Shown here piece after piece: positions 1-12,553 of a stretch of DNA of 64,000 nt (the first letter of the stretch is position 1; each line of letters opens with the position of its first letter). The notes under the pieces are model-generated. The model saw nothing but the letters and a program-made list of their open reading frames with translations, ran no database searches and was not told the origin of the DNA. The DNA comes from Sorex araneus. Lineage: Eukaryota > Chordata > Mammalia > Eulipotyphla > Soricidae. The position numbers and the translations under genes were made by a program. The DNA lies in the NCBI RefSeq assembly GCF_027595985.1, contig NC_073305.1, forward strand, positions 27,758,134 through 27,822,133. The letters are read 5' to 3'.

Positions 1-428
1 TTATCACAGTTTGGGCTCAGGTAGTTCATTTGAGAAGTGAAAGGATACAACACTAGCAGGGAAATGGGTAAGTGAATATAGTAGGGGAAGGAGTCCAGAA
101 GGCTGTAATTATCAAAATAGCTCTGTGGCAACTAGAGCCGTCCTTGTGGGGAACTCTGAAACAGTGCACACATGCACCTCAGAGCCAGAACACCCAGCGC
201 AGTGTGGAGAAAGCTAGTATATTGATAGTCCAGTTCTCACTGTTGGTTGGGGAAGGGTTTGGGGTTTCTGGTGGATGGCAACACCTTATGCCTTTAGCTT
301 GCAGTCTGGAATGGCCCAACATGGGGGACCAAGTGCTGTGGGGTGTACAGTGCACATCTGTTGCACAGATACACATTCAACTCTTTTTCAGAGTAATGGC
401 CATCGGAGTGTGATGATGAAAAGCATAT
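1..428. other. No recognisable gene or repeat
   Basis: Short open frames occur on both strands, but none resembles a known protein or shows exon signals. I see no repeat signature before the SINE that begins near 429. Confidence 0.5.
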
Positions 429-586
429 ATATTTTTTGCCTTTCGGTTCACACCCAGCAATGCTCAGGGGTTTCTCCTGGCTCTGCACTCAGGTGCTCAG
501 GGGACCATATGGGATGCTGGGAATCAAACCCGGGTTGGCCGCGTGCAAGGCAAATGCCCTACCCGCTGTGCTATCGCTCCAGCCCT
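429..586 (-). mobile_element. Type A tRNA-headed SINE, minus strand
   Basis: Read on the minus strand it runs from the tRNA-like head (gctggagcgatagcac), through a B-box-like gggtttgattcccagc motif, to the body ending in a gtgtgaaccgaaaggc-type 3' end and an A-rich tail. On the plus strand it therefore starts with a T run and ends with ctatcgctccagccc. This is the commonest repeat in the window. The A-rich tail suggests mobilisation by L1. Confidence 0.9.
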
Positions 587-764
587 ATGATAAAAAACAT
601 TAAGGAAAGCTTTATCTAAGGGAGTATTTCAGAACAATTTTTCAAACGAGAGGAAATATACGATTGATGTAGGTGGCAGTTTTACAGACTTTAATTACTC
701 CATTTAAAAGCCAAACTAAAATGTATTTGCTTTGACATTCCACTCTCCCTTACAACAGTTATAA

Positions 765-990
765 TAGCTAACATTTATTAAATACTTATAATATGCCCAG
801 CACTCTGCTAGGTACGTAAGCCTGTAATAAATGTTTGTTTGGTCCTCACATCCACCAAGGCACTATTGTTTACTTGCTGAGAAAACAGCAAACAAAAAGA
901 TTCTGTAACTTAGGTATAATCATATAGTGGAGAAGGGGTTCAAATTCCAGCCACTTCTAAATCCATGATCTTTATAGATCCTGCGTACAT
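765..990 (-). mobile_element. MIR SINE, minus strand
   Basis: The stretch has the reversed MIR layout: aacatttattaaatacttata, gcccagcactctgctaggta, then a diverged 'gaggaaactgag...ggttcaaattccagcc' end. High divergence fits this ancient mammalian family, which is no longer mobile. Confidence 0.75.
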
Positions 991-1036
991 GATTTAGTTA
1001 TCCTACATTTTTTATGGTATTTGAAATTGTGATGAT

Positions 1037-1267
1037 TACTACTTATTCTGGAGCGATAGCACAGCAGTCAGGGCATTTGCCTTGCACTCAGCCAACCACG
1101 CCTGGCAAGCTACTGAGAGTATTCTGCCCACACAGCAAGCTACCCATGGTGTATGCGATATGCCAAAAACAGTAACAACAAATCTCACAATGGAGACGTT
1201 ACTGGTGCCTGCTCGAGCAACTCCATGAACAAAGGGATGGCAGTGCTACAGTGCTACTACTTATTCT
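1037..1267 (+). mobile_element. Type B SINE (tRNA head, RTE-like tail) with 13 bp target duplication
   Basis: The element occupies 1050-1254 and is flanked by the direct repeat tactacttattct (1037-1049 and 1255-1267). It starts with the same tRNA-like head as type A (ggagcgatagcacagc). The body then differs: ggcaagctactgagagtat, atgccaaaaacagtaacaac. The 3' end (atggagacgttactggtgcc... ending cagtgctacagtgc) matches the 3' end of the RTE LINE at 6643-8280. There is no poly-A tail. Part of the head-to-body junction is deleted. The intact duplication shows it inserted by retrotransposition. Confidence 0.9.
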
Positions 1268-1391
1268 AACTGCTGTTTACAGAGGTGGATGCAGTGCCTT
1301 GTTCCATTTTCCTGGCAAGTGCCTTGGATGTAGTGCCTGGCAACAATTTGTGACTAATTAATTAGTGTGAGAAATGTAAGAGCAGTAACTG

Positions 1392-1572
1392 AAGCACTAG
1401 TACGGCGGGTAGGGCTGTACTTTGCTTTGCATGTGGCCAACCCAGGTTCGATTCCCAGCATCCTATAGGGTCCCCCGAGAACCGTCAGGAATAATTCCTG
1501 AGTACAAAGCCAGGAGTAACCCCTGTACATTGCTGGGTGTAACCCCCCAAAAAAAAGCAAAAAAAAAAAAAC
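1392..1572 (+). mobile_element. Type A SINE, 5'-shortened
   Basis: It begins inside the head (cggcgggtagggc) and continues through gttcgattcccagcatcc and a gagccaggagtaacccc-like body to a long A-rich tail at about 1550-1570. The left part of the A box is missing, so it is probably transcriptionally dead. Confidence 0.88.
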
Positions 1573-1941
1573 AACCAAGGACTGTTCCTTCTTGTTCTGC
1601 TGATGCACTTTCCAGGGCCCTCCAGGATCTCCCTCAGTTTGGGAAGGACATCACCCAACTGAATGGAAAGGTGACTGAAAGCTATTTCTGAAGGCTTTCT
1701 GTATTTTGACTTTTACCAAGTATTCAACCTTTGGAGAACTTCTGGTTTTCTGGAAGGCAAACTGAACTTCAAAATAAAGAACAGTAAAACAGTAAAAGTC
1801 GAATACATGGGAAGTTGCACAAAGAAACACCAGATTGAAAAGTTGGCCATCACTTTAGTATCCTTTAGTATATAATGAAAGTAAAGGTCTTCAGGGTTTG
1901 TCTACAACACTTTCTCAATATCCCCCTCAAATCCCACCAAC

Positions 1942-1984
1942 TTCTCTCTGTCTCTCTATCTGTCTGTCTGTCTGTCTCTCTCCA
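1942..1984. repeat. Pyrimidine-rich (CTGT)n/(CT)n simple repeat
   Basis: Four to five tandem ctgt units sit inside a longer tct-rich run. It is a simple microsatellite with no gene context. Confidence 0.8.
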
Positions 1985-2233
1985 GCCACTTCTGTTTTCT
2001 TTACATCTCTCTTTCCTCTCTGTCCCCTAGTCTTGGCCATAGCCCCCATTTACAGGATTTACACCTGTGTCTCCTGCCTTGGAATGTCTTGGGGACCCAC
2101 AAGCCCAGTTGCCAAATGCTTGTCTACACAGAATTCAGTTTAGTATTGCTCCAGTGATACTATGTAAAGATACTGTTTAGCAAATTTCTTAGTGTGTCTT
2201 CATCTGAAATTATAAACTTTAAGTATCACCCTT

Positions 2234-2404
2234 ATTTTTTTTCTTTTTGGGTCACACCCGGAAATGGTCAGGCGTTATACCTGGCTTTGCACTCAGGAGT
2301 CACTCCTTGTGGTGCTTAGGGGACCATATGGGATCCTGGGAATCGAACCCAGGTTGGCCATGTGCAAGGCAAACGCCCTATCCACTGTGCTATTGCTCCA
2401 GCCC
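2234..2404 (-). mobile_element. Type A SINE, minus strand
   Basis: It is nearly full length, with a T run then ctttttgggtcacacccgga at the 3' end and a B-box-like ggaatcgaacccaggttgg. It ends at ctattgctccagccc, the reversed head. Confidence 0.92.
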
Positions 2405-3885
2405 AAAGTATCACTCTTTATAGACTATTCACATGTCTTGACGTAAAAAAAATATAGAAGAGTTTCTCCCAAAAGGAGAGCAGAAGCCACTATAAACAAA
2501 AGAATTCAGATTTCGAAGAGTGGACAGTTCAAGTGAGGTAAGTCTGTATTTCACTTTTGTTTATAACTAGAATTAAAAATAATCTGCTATGAAGGAAATT
2601 AGATAATTGATCATTTTTCAAAAGAATTTTTAAAGTACAGTTTTAAAGGGATTAATAATCAAAACTTCTTTTAGTCTCAAATGTGTTTATTTGGAACAAA
2701 ATATTAAGTGTACAAACAGGGAATTCCAAGTTGGGAATAGTAACTTCTTCTCATGAAAAAGAAAGCATTCCTAAGGTTTTCAAGAGGCCATATTTAATTC
2801 TATTTTCTAAAAAAGCATAGAAGGTGTTTCTTTTGCCCCATGATAGTTTTACCCTAAACTCCAGTAGAGTTGTTTTATATTTTAAGATCCATATAATATA
2901 AGTTAAGGAAAGAATAAAGAGGTACATAAAACAGACAGTTTTCTATAAGGGAGAATCATTCCAGCTTTAAATTAATTTTTTGAAAAGAATAAACAGAAAT
3001 TTATTTCATACTTGATGGAAGTAATTTACTTAGACTTTTAAAAGTTGTGATGATGCCTTGAAATGAAGTCTGTGCAGAAGTACACTGAGCGCAACAACTG
3101 TTCAAGTGTGCATGGGCCAAAGGTACATTCAGACACTTACAGAAGCTGCCTCTGAGAGGATAGGACCAGGCCCCAGCTTGTCCAAGGAAGCAACCTTTTA
3201 TAAGAGAACATAAGTGTCCAGTGATCACATTTCATCACAATAAAGCTGATGATAAATGTCTATGCTGAGAGGCCAATGGGAAATTTCTTGAGTTGTTGCA
3301 CAGGCAGTAAAAATGACAGCCACATTTGGTTCTTATTTATTTTTCTTGATTGTTCACTTCATACTGGAGCTGAGTAAGATATTTAATACTCAGCAGTACA
3401 AGGAGATATAGGTCTAAAGAGGAATCACTCAGAGCAAATGTTCTGGGATGAAACTTCAGCCGTGGCATCCAACTTTGCAGAAGGTGGACAGTTCCCAAAC
3501 AAAAACCTGTGTTTTCTGGGATTCTGCTTCATTTTATCCAGCTGTTTGTCTTGGAAATTTGAGAATCAGAGAAGAATATAGAAATTGCTGCAATTTAATG
3601 GAGACTTTATGAAAACATGTATAAACTTCAAAATGCTGAAATTCTAGGATCTGCTTACTTCCTATTTTATTAGTTAGCTAATTGCTCTGTAACAACTTTT
3701 CCTATAACAGTGACTTAAAGCAACAGTCATTATCATATAGCATATATCTGGGTTGTATGACCTCTCATGTAAGCAGTCATGCAACCAATACTCAGTTGGT
3801 ATCTCTAATCTTGACTGGGTTTGCTCCATGGAACTCTTGGTTCCATGACTTTGTGGGGTGGGGGAGCAATACCTGTAGATAGTTG
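2405..3885. other. Unique AT-rich sequence, nothing recognised
   Basis: No repeat family, exon or RNA gene could be identified. The open frames present are short and lack splice or Kozak support. Confidence 0.4.
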
Positions 3886-4031
3886 AGACTTAGGACTTAC
3901 TACAGTCTCCGTGCTCACAGATCAATCCTGTCCATGCTCAGAGGACTATATGTGGTGATGGTGATTGAATCAGGTTTGGGTGCATTAGAAGGCAAGCATG
4001 TTACCCCTGTAATGTCTCTCCAGTCCTGTTC
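3886..4031 (-). mobile_element. Degraded tRNA-headed SINE, minus strand
   Basis: Scattered matches to the reversed type A body survive (ctcagaggactatatg, ttgaatcaggtttggg, aggcaagcatgttacccc, ctctccagtcc). Divergence is much higher than in neighbouring type A copies, so it belongs to an older subfamily. Confidence 0.5.
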
Positions 4032-6319
4032 CATGCCTCTTGCCTACTCATCAGACAGAGGGCAATGGCATGTTCTTTGCACTTGGTGATGAGCCAAATA
4101 TAAATAAACAAACAGAAACATGCAAGGTTTCTTGAAGTCTAGGCTTGGAATGGACACACAAGAATTTCATTATATCACTATTTGGCCAAAACAAGTAACA
4201 CTGTTGAGCAGAGATGCAAAGGTAAGGAAAAACACTATTTTTGGTGAGAGAAATGACAAATTTAGATGACATAAGGAAAAGTAAAGCATTGGAGCTTCTG
4301 GTTCAATCTACCACGCTATTCTGGTTGGTTGTATTGATTGCTTAGTTCTCCATATCTACTTAATATTTCACTTCTTGTCCCCACTTCAGGAATAACAAGC
4401 AGAAAGCATGAGCTGGTATTTTTCCAATTCAGCCCATAACCACTGTCAAAGGAAAGGTTGGACTACAGTGTTCTGGTTTTAGAGACAAATTTTATGATCC
4501 AAGTCCCAAGTAGTTGAGGCAAGAGAATGAACCAATCTCTATTTTGGTACTCCACCAAGACTTTATGAGCAGCAATATGTCTCCTGGAATCCAGAATTCC
4601 TCTAAATATATTTATAAGCTTGGTTTTTACTCTTTTACTCAAACTTCCAAATTTGTCCTTTAACTCTACCAAAGTTTTGCATGATAGCTTCCTTGGAAAA
4701 AATCCTACCCCAGGAAATTACATAAGTGCTGCCTATTTCCATTTCCAAATCAGACCTTTACATTCACCCTCTTGTATCATGATGTCACTAACTATGAGAG
4801 GTGAATTTGTCATGTAGATTAATAGTAGTATTGTTCTTCTCATTCTTCTTCGCTGTTAATGCTAATGATGTGTGATTTTCTTCCAAGTTAATGTAAATCA
4901 TTGATGCCTTTGTGGTTTAAATCGTTCAAAAAACTGAACTTTGCTTTCTAATATAAATTGTAGCCACTGCTTGATCTTAAGCTGATCTATTTTTTTAATT
5001 CTCTTTATATTTTGGTTCAAACCTACTTTCCCTCAGAATGTTAACTTTGCTTATTATGAGTGCTCCTTGAACTTGAGCATGCCATTATACTACATTTAAA
5101 ATGTTATTGTCTATCTATACCTAGAACTGATGATTTTGGTTGCTTGTACACAAAAAGGCCTTAATTAATGCATTAGGCTAGGAAATAGTGAAAAGAAACA
5201 CCAGGTTTGCTTAATCAACATGGCAGCTCTATATGCAAAAGTTAAAACAAAAAAAGCAGAACTAGTCTTGACTGTATTAGCAGCATCAGGCAATTACAGA
5301 ATCTGCTGCAATAAATGGCCAAGGTTATGGCACCCATAAAGTTTAATTTGCATTCTGAATATTACGATGTGTTCACTGAGAATGCAAAGCAGGCTCTGCA
5401 GGAATCAAGCAGCTAAATTACAGGGTATTTCAGAATTTCTTTGGTTCATACAAAGGTGGGAGGAGAGTGGCTTGTTGGTATGTGGTCTGTCTCAACCTTT
5501 GCTTCCTTCAGCAGGACATACAGAGCATTGAAGCAGATGGTCCTTCTGGGCTACCCTTGGAGGAGTCAGAGTCACCAGATGGTGTGATGTAAATTGTGAC
5601 TGGGCCACACGGTAGCCAATCAAATTATCTGGGTCATTTTGGGGATTAATGTAGATTGCCAGAAGATTGATTAGGTTGCCATGACTGGAACCTGCTGGTA
5701 AGAGAATGAAACTGATTTAGCCAATTGTGCCAAGTATGCATTGTTCCAAGTCACCCAGTGAGAAACTGAGATGACATTGTGCGGAGATGTTGAAATTGGA
5801 TAAGGATCTTATTTCTCGAGTGCAAAAACATACACGAAATTGTATTTCTAGCTTAATGAAACAGATAAGAATCCCCCACTGCAGGGTAAACAGTTCTAAA
5901 TTTGAACTTTTATGTGGTTTCCTGACAGTCAAGTCTAATGCACATGTCAGTGTACAAGGAAGAGAAGCCAGCATACAGTGAGGTGCCAGCATGCGCTGCA
6001 GTTAATAAAGAATTGTTCAGTGGGTAAATGGATTAATTATATAGAATGCCACTTTAGAGTCTAATTATATGTCTATATGTAACCTATATCTTGAGTAGTC
6101 TAGGACTACAGAGAGTCAACCATCCATTTGGTTTCCTGTAGTTTTACAACATTTCAGATGGAGTAATAAATAGAAATGGATATATTAGTTTGTATATAAT
6201 AAATAGAAGTGTAAATATTAGCTTGCATTAGAAGACTTGGATTCTGATCCTTAATCAGCTAAGTGTTGTTGGCTATTTAAATTGTAGAAAGAACCTCTAC
6301 AGTTTCTTTATGTATAAAA
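4032..6319. other. Unique sequence, no gene recognised
   Basis: No repeat or exon was identified. The part from about 5140 to 5440 is AT-rich, free of recognisable repeats and has a texture like conserved non-coding DNA (ttaattaatgcatt, ctgctgcaataaatgg). Conservation cannot be judged from one sequence. Confidence 0.35.
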
Positions 6320-6535
6320 TGATGATTTATTTATTTTTAAAATTTTAGATACTGTGACTTACAATAATGATAGCATTTAATGCATTCAGCATTCCAATAC
6401 AACACTCCTTCTACCAGTGTCCCTCTACCATTGTCTTAGACCCCCCCCCCACCTCCAGACCACCATCTGTTTCATTATTCCCCCAACCCTAACCCCTACC
6501 ATTCACTGTGGTAAATTTGATGAAGGTTTAATTTT
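6320..6535 (-). mobile_element. L1 3' end fragment, minus strand
   Basis: It has the reversed L1 3' UTR pattern shared with 9760, 20045 and 63826: a T-rich start, then cattccaatacaacactcc, accagtgtccctctacca and a run of c. It is a 5'-truncated copy without coding sequence. Confidence 0.65.
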
Positions 6536-6632
6536 TGATATCTTTACCTCCTGGGACTTTTGAGAAATTTGAATAAGGTGGTATTATAAACTGATATTTA
6601 ATGTCAGTTTATAAATCATAAATGAAAATTGT

Positions 6633-8290
6633 TTTATTGTCATGACTTCTACTCGGATCTCTTTGACAGCCATGTCCATCTACCCACATACCAAATTCCG
6701 CAGGATGGATATGGTGTTCCCAACGTCCTCCCTTCCGAAATCCAACATGCCATTTCATTGGTAAAGACACATACAGCACCTGGTCTGGACAAGGTCAGAC
6801 CCGAACACCTAAAGAATCTGCCGCCAGTACTCATCAATACACTGGCTCGGCTCTTTACACGCTACCTGTCTGAATGTAAGTTTCCGTCTCAGTGGAAAAC
6901 CAGTAGGACCGTTCTGTTGTACAAGAAGGGAGACATCCACGACATTGGCAACTATCGCCCAATCTGCCTGCTGTCTGTCATCTACAAGTTGTTCATTCAT
7001 GTCATCCTGAATAGAATAGGCAGAACACTAGATGAAGGACAACCATGCGAGCAAGCCGGGTTCCGAAGAGGATTCAGCATGATCGACCGTATCCACACAG
7101 TGGCCAAACTCATTGAAGTTTCACGAGAGTTTAAGATGCCGCTCTGTCTGACGTTCATTGACCTAAAGAAGGCCTTTGATTCTGTTGAGACTGAAGCAGT
7201 CACCGAAGCCCTAGCAAAACAGGGTGTTCAAACTCAGTATATCAAAATCCTCTGCGAGCTGTATTGTGGATTCACCACCAGGATCTCACCATTCTAACAA
7301 GGAAGTGATCATTGATGTAAAGAGAGGGGTGCACCAAGGTGATACAATTTCACTGAAACTCTTCAGTGTCACCCTGGAGAACATCATGCAATGACTGGAA
7401 TGGGAAGGAATGAGAGTGAAGATAGATAGTCGGCAATTACACCACCTTCGCTTTGCTGATGACATTGTTCTCATAATGCCAAACATTAGCCAAGCAACAC
7501 AAATGCTGGCCGACTTCGACCACGAGTGTGGAAAGGTCGGATTGCAGCTAAATCTCAACAAGACAATGCTCATGAAAACGAACTAGTCCCCGAAGCTCCA
7601 TTTGCTCTCAATGGAATGAACCTCTCCGAATGCAGCAGCTATGTGTACCTGGGTCAAGAAATCAACATGAGGAACCACTTGGCGCCAGAACTGCGCAGGA
7701 GGAAGAGAGCAGCATGGAATACCTTTAAGAACATTGACGAAGTGGTTAAGAGAACAAAGAATCTCCGACTCCGGGCACATCTTTTCGATTCCACCATTCT
7801 TCCTGCACTAACATATGCCTCAGAGACCTGGGCCCTACACAAACAGGATGAGAATGCTATTAGGGTATCCCAAAGAGGAATCAAAAGAGCTATGCTAGGA
7901 ATATCATGTCTCACTCAAGTGAGAGAAGGAATCTGGAGTTCTGACTTCCTTCAACGGTCAAGAATCTAGGACTCTGTCTTGTTTGCTAAGGCATCAAAAA
8001 TCAGATGGGCCGGTCATGTAATGCAATTCAGAGACAACTGCTGGACTAGAGCAGTTACCGACTAGATTCCATGGGACGTCAAAAGACCGCGTGGCTGTCC
8101 ACCAACTAGATGGTCAGATTTCTTCATCAAATCCCTGAATGAACGATTTGAGGCTCTTCTGTTCCTGGAGCAAGCAGATATCGTTGGGCTGCACTAGCAC
8201 TCGACAGGGACAAATGGCGATGTTACTGGTGCCCACTCGAGCAAATCGAAGATCAACAGGATGACAAGTGATACAAGTGATTTATTGTCA
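6633..8290 (+). mobile_element. 5'-truncated RTE-clade LINE (RTE1_Sar-like), disrupted ORF
   Basis: The element spans 6643-8280 between perfect 10 bp direct repeats, tttattgtca. It encodes the reverse transcriptase and C-terminal part of an RTE protein; the endonuclease is missing through 5' truncation. Visible motifs are APGLDKVRPEHLK, KKGDIHDIGNYRPICLLSV, EQAGFRRGFS, FIDLKKAFDSVE and the catalytic FADD box (about 7449-7463). Further on come LTYASETWAL and IRWAGHVMQF. The frame is broken: a +1 shift ends the first part at TAA 7295-7297, and a -1 shift near 7575 restores the frame. Stops lie at 7392, 7967 and 8063, with another shift before the last about 25 codons. The tail is short gatacaagtga units, not poly-A. 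The protein resembles nematode RTE elements. It is a dead copy, though its exact target duplication suggests a fairly recent insertion. Confidence 0.92.
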
Positions 8291-9759
8291 CTATAATAGG
8301 CACACAGAGGTCCTAGCTAGAATTAGCTGGGACCAGATATTTCTTTCCACTTTGAAACACTAGCTTTTGGACTCATGCTAACATTTATTTCTCTTACTGC
8401 TGAAAGGTATTTAGTTACTTTCAAGTTATCCCCTGATCCTCTTTCTGTTTCTTCACTTAAAAAATGAGTCTAATTCACAGGAATAACTAATGAATTACAG
8501 ATGCTGTAAATGCCAAGCAGTGACAATGGACAGCTCTCAGGGGTCCAGTATCATTGAATTCCACCACATCCGTCTCTTCCACTTTTTTTCCAGCTTGGCA
8601 TTTAATGCCACACCTGATGACATTCTAGTCTCATCTTCAGAGAGTGGTATAACAGAAGTTAACACTTTTGTCATTATCCATTGAACTGATTTTGAGATTC
8701 CTAAGGCTTAAAAGCAAGATAAGCTGGACTCAGTCATGGTAAATATTCCAGTGAAAATATAGTTTTCTGGCAGATATATCTATATCTGTGTCAACATTAA
8801 AATTCATCACTGGTACTAAAATATCTTCATTGTTTTTTGTTTGTTTTGTTTTGCTTTTTGTCTTGTTTTTAGTGAAGAAGATAGTCTTTATTAGACAAAA
8901 CTTGTTTAGAAGATGTGAGATGAGAGAAAGCGAGGAAATGTGTTGAAGAGAGAACACAGGTTTCTCCAAAGTATAAATAAGCTAGCAAAGAAACACAGTG
9001 ACACATGTTCAAGAGACAACATGGGTGAGATACATGTTCAAGAAAGAACATGGCCTTGAAGATCAATCCTGTCTTGTTTTGTTTTTGCAGCAGGTACAAG
9101 TTTAGACTTTCAACTTAGTCTGTATTTATGCAGCACGTTTTTAATCCCCTTGTTCTGATTGTAGTGTTCTTCATTTCCTTTACTTACATCTCATCAACCT
9201 TTCTATGCCAATTTCTTTCTTTTACTTACCTCTGGACCTTTCTGAGAATATTACTCTGAACCTTTCTTGCTCACAGTAGAAGAATGATAGACATGTAAGA
9301 CTTAAGGGCACCTAAAACATCTTCTAGATTCAACATTCCCTGAAATTTTAACCTGCGTAGTGTGGTTTCTCAAGCTGTGCTCAAACAAGCCTTTTCATCA
9401 CACCTACAAGAATTAATTTTAAGAAGTTCTAATTATCATATAATACCTAGCTTACCAGTCCCAGGCTGTTCCTTTAGTGCTATTCATTTGTAGTGATTCA
9501 GATTCCTTTTGACTGTTTGTAACAGAACATGGAGTGAAGTTGATAGATAGGATTTAGTTTCTGTCCATAACAGAAGTCTCAGAGATGAGCCATTGCTCTT
9601 ATTAGTTTAGCACGACAACAATGTTGAGATCAGAAATATATTTCCTATGGATCTCTTTGCACACATCAAATGGCACCAAAAATCACATTAAAGGAAGGAA
9701 CGGACCAATAGGTCTCTAATAACTTCTCTGAAAAATGTTCTTTAGTTTTACACTAATAT
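8291..9759. other. Unique sequence, possible LTR-like stretch
   Basis: No gene was recognised. Around 8820-9110 a t/g-rich run is followed by tagtctttattagac and purine-rich text with two near repeats (acatgttcaagaaagaacatgg, acatgttcaagagacaacatgg). This may be an old retroviral LTR fragment on the minus strand, but I could not support that further. Confidence 0.3.
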
Positions 9760-11547
9760 CTTATTTTATTTTTAATTGAGTCACCATGAGATCCAGAGTT
9801 ACAAAGCTGTTCATGGTTGGGTTTTTATCATACAGTGTTCCAATACCCAACCTTCCACCAGTGTACATTTCTCACCACCAATGTCCTCAGTTGTTTCCCT
9901 CCCACCCCCACATCCTCCCAAGTTGTATCTATGACAAGCACTCCCCCCCCCTCTCTCTCCACGTTGTCTCCTACCTCTGTCTCTCTTTTCTCTCCTTTTG
10001 GGTATAGTTTGCAATACAGATACTGAGAGGTTATCCTGTTTGTTCTTTTACCTATTTTCAGTGCACAGTTCTTATTCCAGTGGTCCCTTCTCTATCCCTG
10101 ACTGCCCAAGGAGAGATAGATATAGAATGAATGGACTCTTTTGTTGGATATAAAAAAAATAGGAAACTAATACCCAAAGACAGTAGAAACAAGGATCAAG
10201 GGGATTGTACTGCAGTTGGAAGCCTGCCTCAAATTTTGGGGGAGAAGACAGCAGAATATATAGCTGTAGTATTCATTTGTGTAGATGTACCATAGTTTTT
10301 TTAGCCAGTCATCTGTTCTCAGGAACTTGGGTTTTTTCAAGACTATGGCTATTGTGAATAGTGCTGAAATGTATAGTTTCAGATGGCATTTATGCTGTGT
10401 GTTTTTGGACTCCTGATGTATATTCCCAGAAATAGTACTGCTGAGTTATATGAAAGCTCAATCTCTAGCTTTTTGAGTAATTCCCATATTGTCCAAACAG
10501 GCTGATCCAGTTTGTATTCCTACCAACAATACAGAAGAGCTACTTTCTTCCTGCACCCATGCCAGAATTGGTTGCTTTTGTTCTTCTTGATGTGTGCCAG
10601 TGGTGTAAGATGTGGTGTAAGATGCCATCTCATCATTGTTTTGATTTGCATCTCCCTGATGATTAGCAATGTAGAATATTTTATTATGTGCCTTCTGGCC
10701 ATTTGTATTTCTTCTTTGAGGAAGTTTCTGTTAATTTTTTCCCATTTCTTCTTGTAAAGTTCTACCAGTGTCTTATATATCTTTGACATTAATCCTTTTT
10801 CATATAGATATTGCATACATAATTTTTCCCAATCTGTGAGCTGTCTCTATAGCTTGCTCACCACTTCTTTTGAGGTGCAGAAGCATCTTAGTTTAATCTA
10901 TTTCTATTTGTTTATCTTTGCTTCCACTTGCTTGTTCAGTGGTAATTCATACCTGAAAATGAAATGGTATGGAGGATTCTGCCCACATTTTCCTCATTGT
11001 ATTTAAGGATTCAGGTCTGATATTGAGGTCCTTCATCCATTTTTATCTGACTTTTATGTCTTGCATTAGAGAGAGGTCCAAATCCATTTTTTTTGCATGT
11101 AGCTGTCCAGTTTTCCAAGCACTGCTTGTTGAAGAGACTTTCCTTGCTCCAATTCACATATCTTTCTCCTTTATCAAATATTAGGTAATCATATGTCTAC
11201 GGGTCGATGTCTGGATATTCAGCTCTATTCTACTGATTGGTGGGTCTGTCTCTATTCAAATATCATGCTATTTTGATTACTACCACTTTGTAGTAGAGTT
11301 TGAAGTTGGGGAAGGTGATACCTCTCATCTTTTTTTCCAAAAATTGCTAAAGCTATTTGTGGAGGCTTATTATTCCATATATTCCATATTAATTTCAAGA
11401 ATATTTGATCAATTTCTTTGAAAAAATGTCATGAGTGTCCTTCTAGAGACTGTATTAAATATGTACAGTGCTTTGGGGAGCATTACCATTTTGATAATGT
11501 TAATCCACTGAAACCATGAGTAGGGGATATATTTCCATTTCTTTGGT

Positions 11548-11753
11548 CCTCTTTTATTTCTTTCTCTTTTTTTCTTTCCTTTTGGGTCACAGCTGGTGAT
11601 GCACAGGGGTTACTCTGGCTTTGCACTTAGGAATTACTCCTGGCAGTACTCAGGGGACCATATGGGATGCTGGGAATCGAATCCAGGTTGGCCGCCTGCA
11701 AGGCAAACGCCCTACCTACTGTGCTATCACTCCAAACCCCTCTTTTATTTCTT
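11548..11753 (-). mobile_element. Type A SINE nested in L1, with 15 bp target duplication
   Basis: The SINE occupies 11563-11738 and is flanked by cctcttttatttctt on both sides (11548-11562 and 11739-11753). It has the reversed body (ccttttgggtcac, ggaatcgaatccaggttgg) and ends in the reversed head ctatcactcca. It post-dates the L1 it interrupts. Confidence 0.92.
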
Positions 11754-12152
11754 GAAGTAGTATTTTGTAGTTTTCTTTGTATATAGAGCCTTCACCTCTT
11801 TAGTTAAGCTGTTTCTGAGGTACTTGATTTTCTGAGACACAATTGTGAACAGGATTACTTTTCTAATACCTTTTTCTTCTCTTTCATTATTTGTGTATAG
11901 GAAAGCCATGGGCTGCTACATTACTAAACAAATCTTTTGATTCCAGGAGCTTTTTTGAGGAGTCTTTAGAATTTACTAAGTATAATGTCATGTCATCTGC
12001 AATTAATGAAAGCTTGACTTATTCTTTTCCTATCTGGATGCCCTTGGTATGTTTTACTTGCCTAACTGTTATGGCAAGTACTTCAAGTACTATATTCAAT
12101 AGGAGTGGCGAGAGTGGGCAAACTTGTCTTGGGACTGATTTAAGAGAGATAA

Positions 12153-12373
12153 CCTTTAGTTGTTGTTCTTGTTGTTGTCGTTGTTGTTATTGTTGTTCTG
12201 TTTTTTGGGTCACACCCAACTGTGCTCAGTGGTTACTCCTGGTTCTGCATTTAGGAATTACTCCTGGTGGTGCTAGGAGGACCATATGGGATGCTGGGGA
12301 CCAAACCTGACTTGGCTGTGAGCAATGCAAGTGCCCTACCAGCTCTACTATTGCTCTGGCTCAGCCTTTAGTT
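12153..12373 (-). mobile_element. Type A SINE nested in L1, with 9 bp target duplication and (TTG)n tail
   Basis: The insertion lies at 12162-12364 between copies of cctttagtt. Its 3' tail (left side on the plus strand) has become a ttgttgttg repeat. The body is diverged but complete (tttgggtcacacccaactgt, ctattgctctggctc). Confidence 0.9.
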
Positions 12374-12553
12374 TTTCCCCATTAAGAATAATACTTGCTG
12401 TAGGCTTGTGGTAGATGACTCTGACTATATTGAGGACAGTTCTTTCAACTCCCATTTTGTTGAGAGTTTTTAATCATGAATGAGTGCTGGATCTTGTCAA
12501 GTACTTCCTCTGCATCTATTGATATGACCGTATGGTTTTATCTTTTCTTTTAT

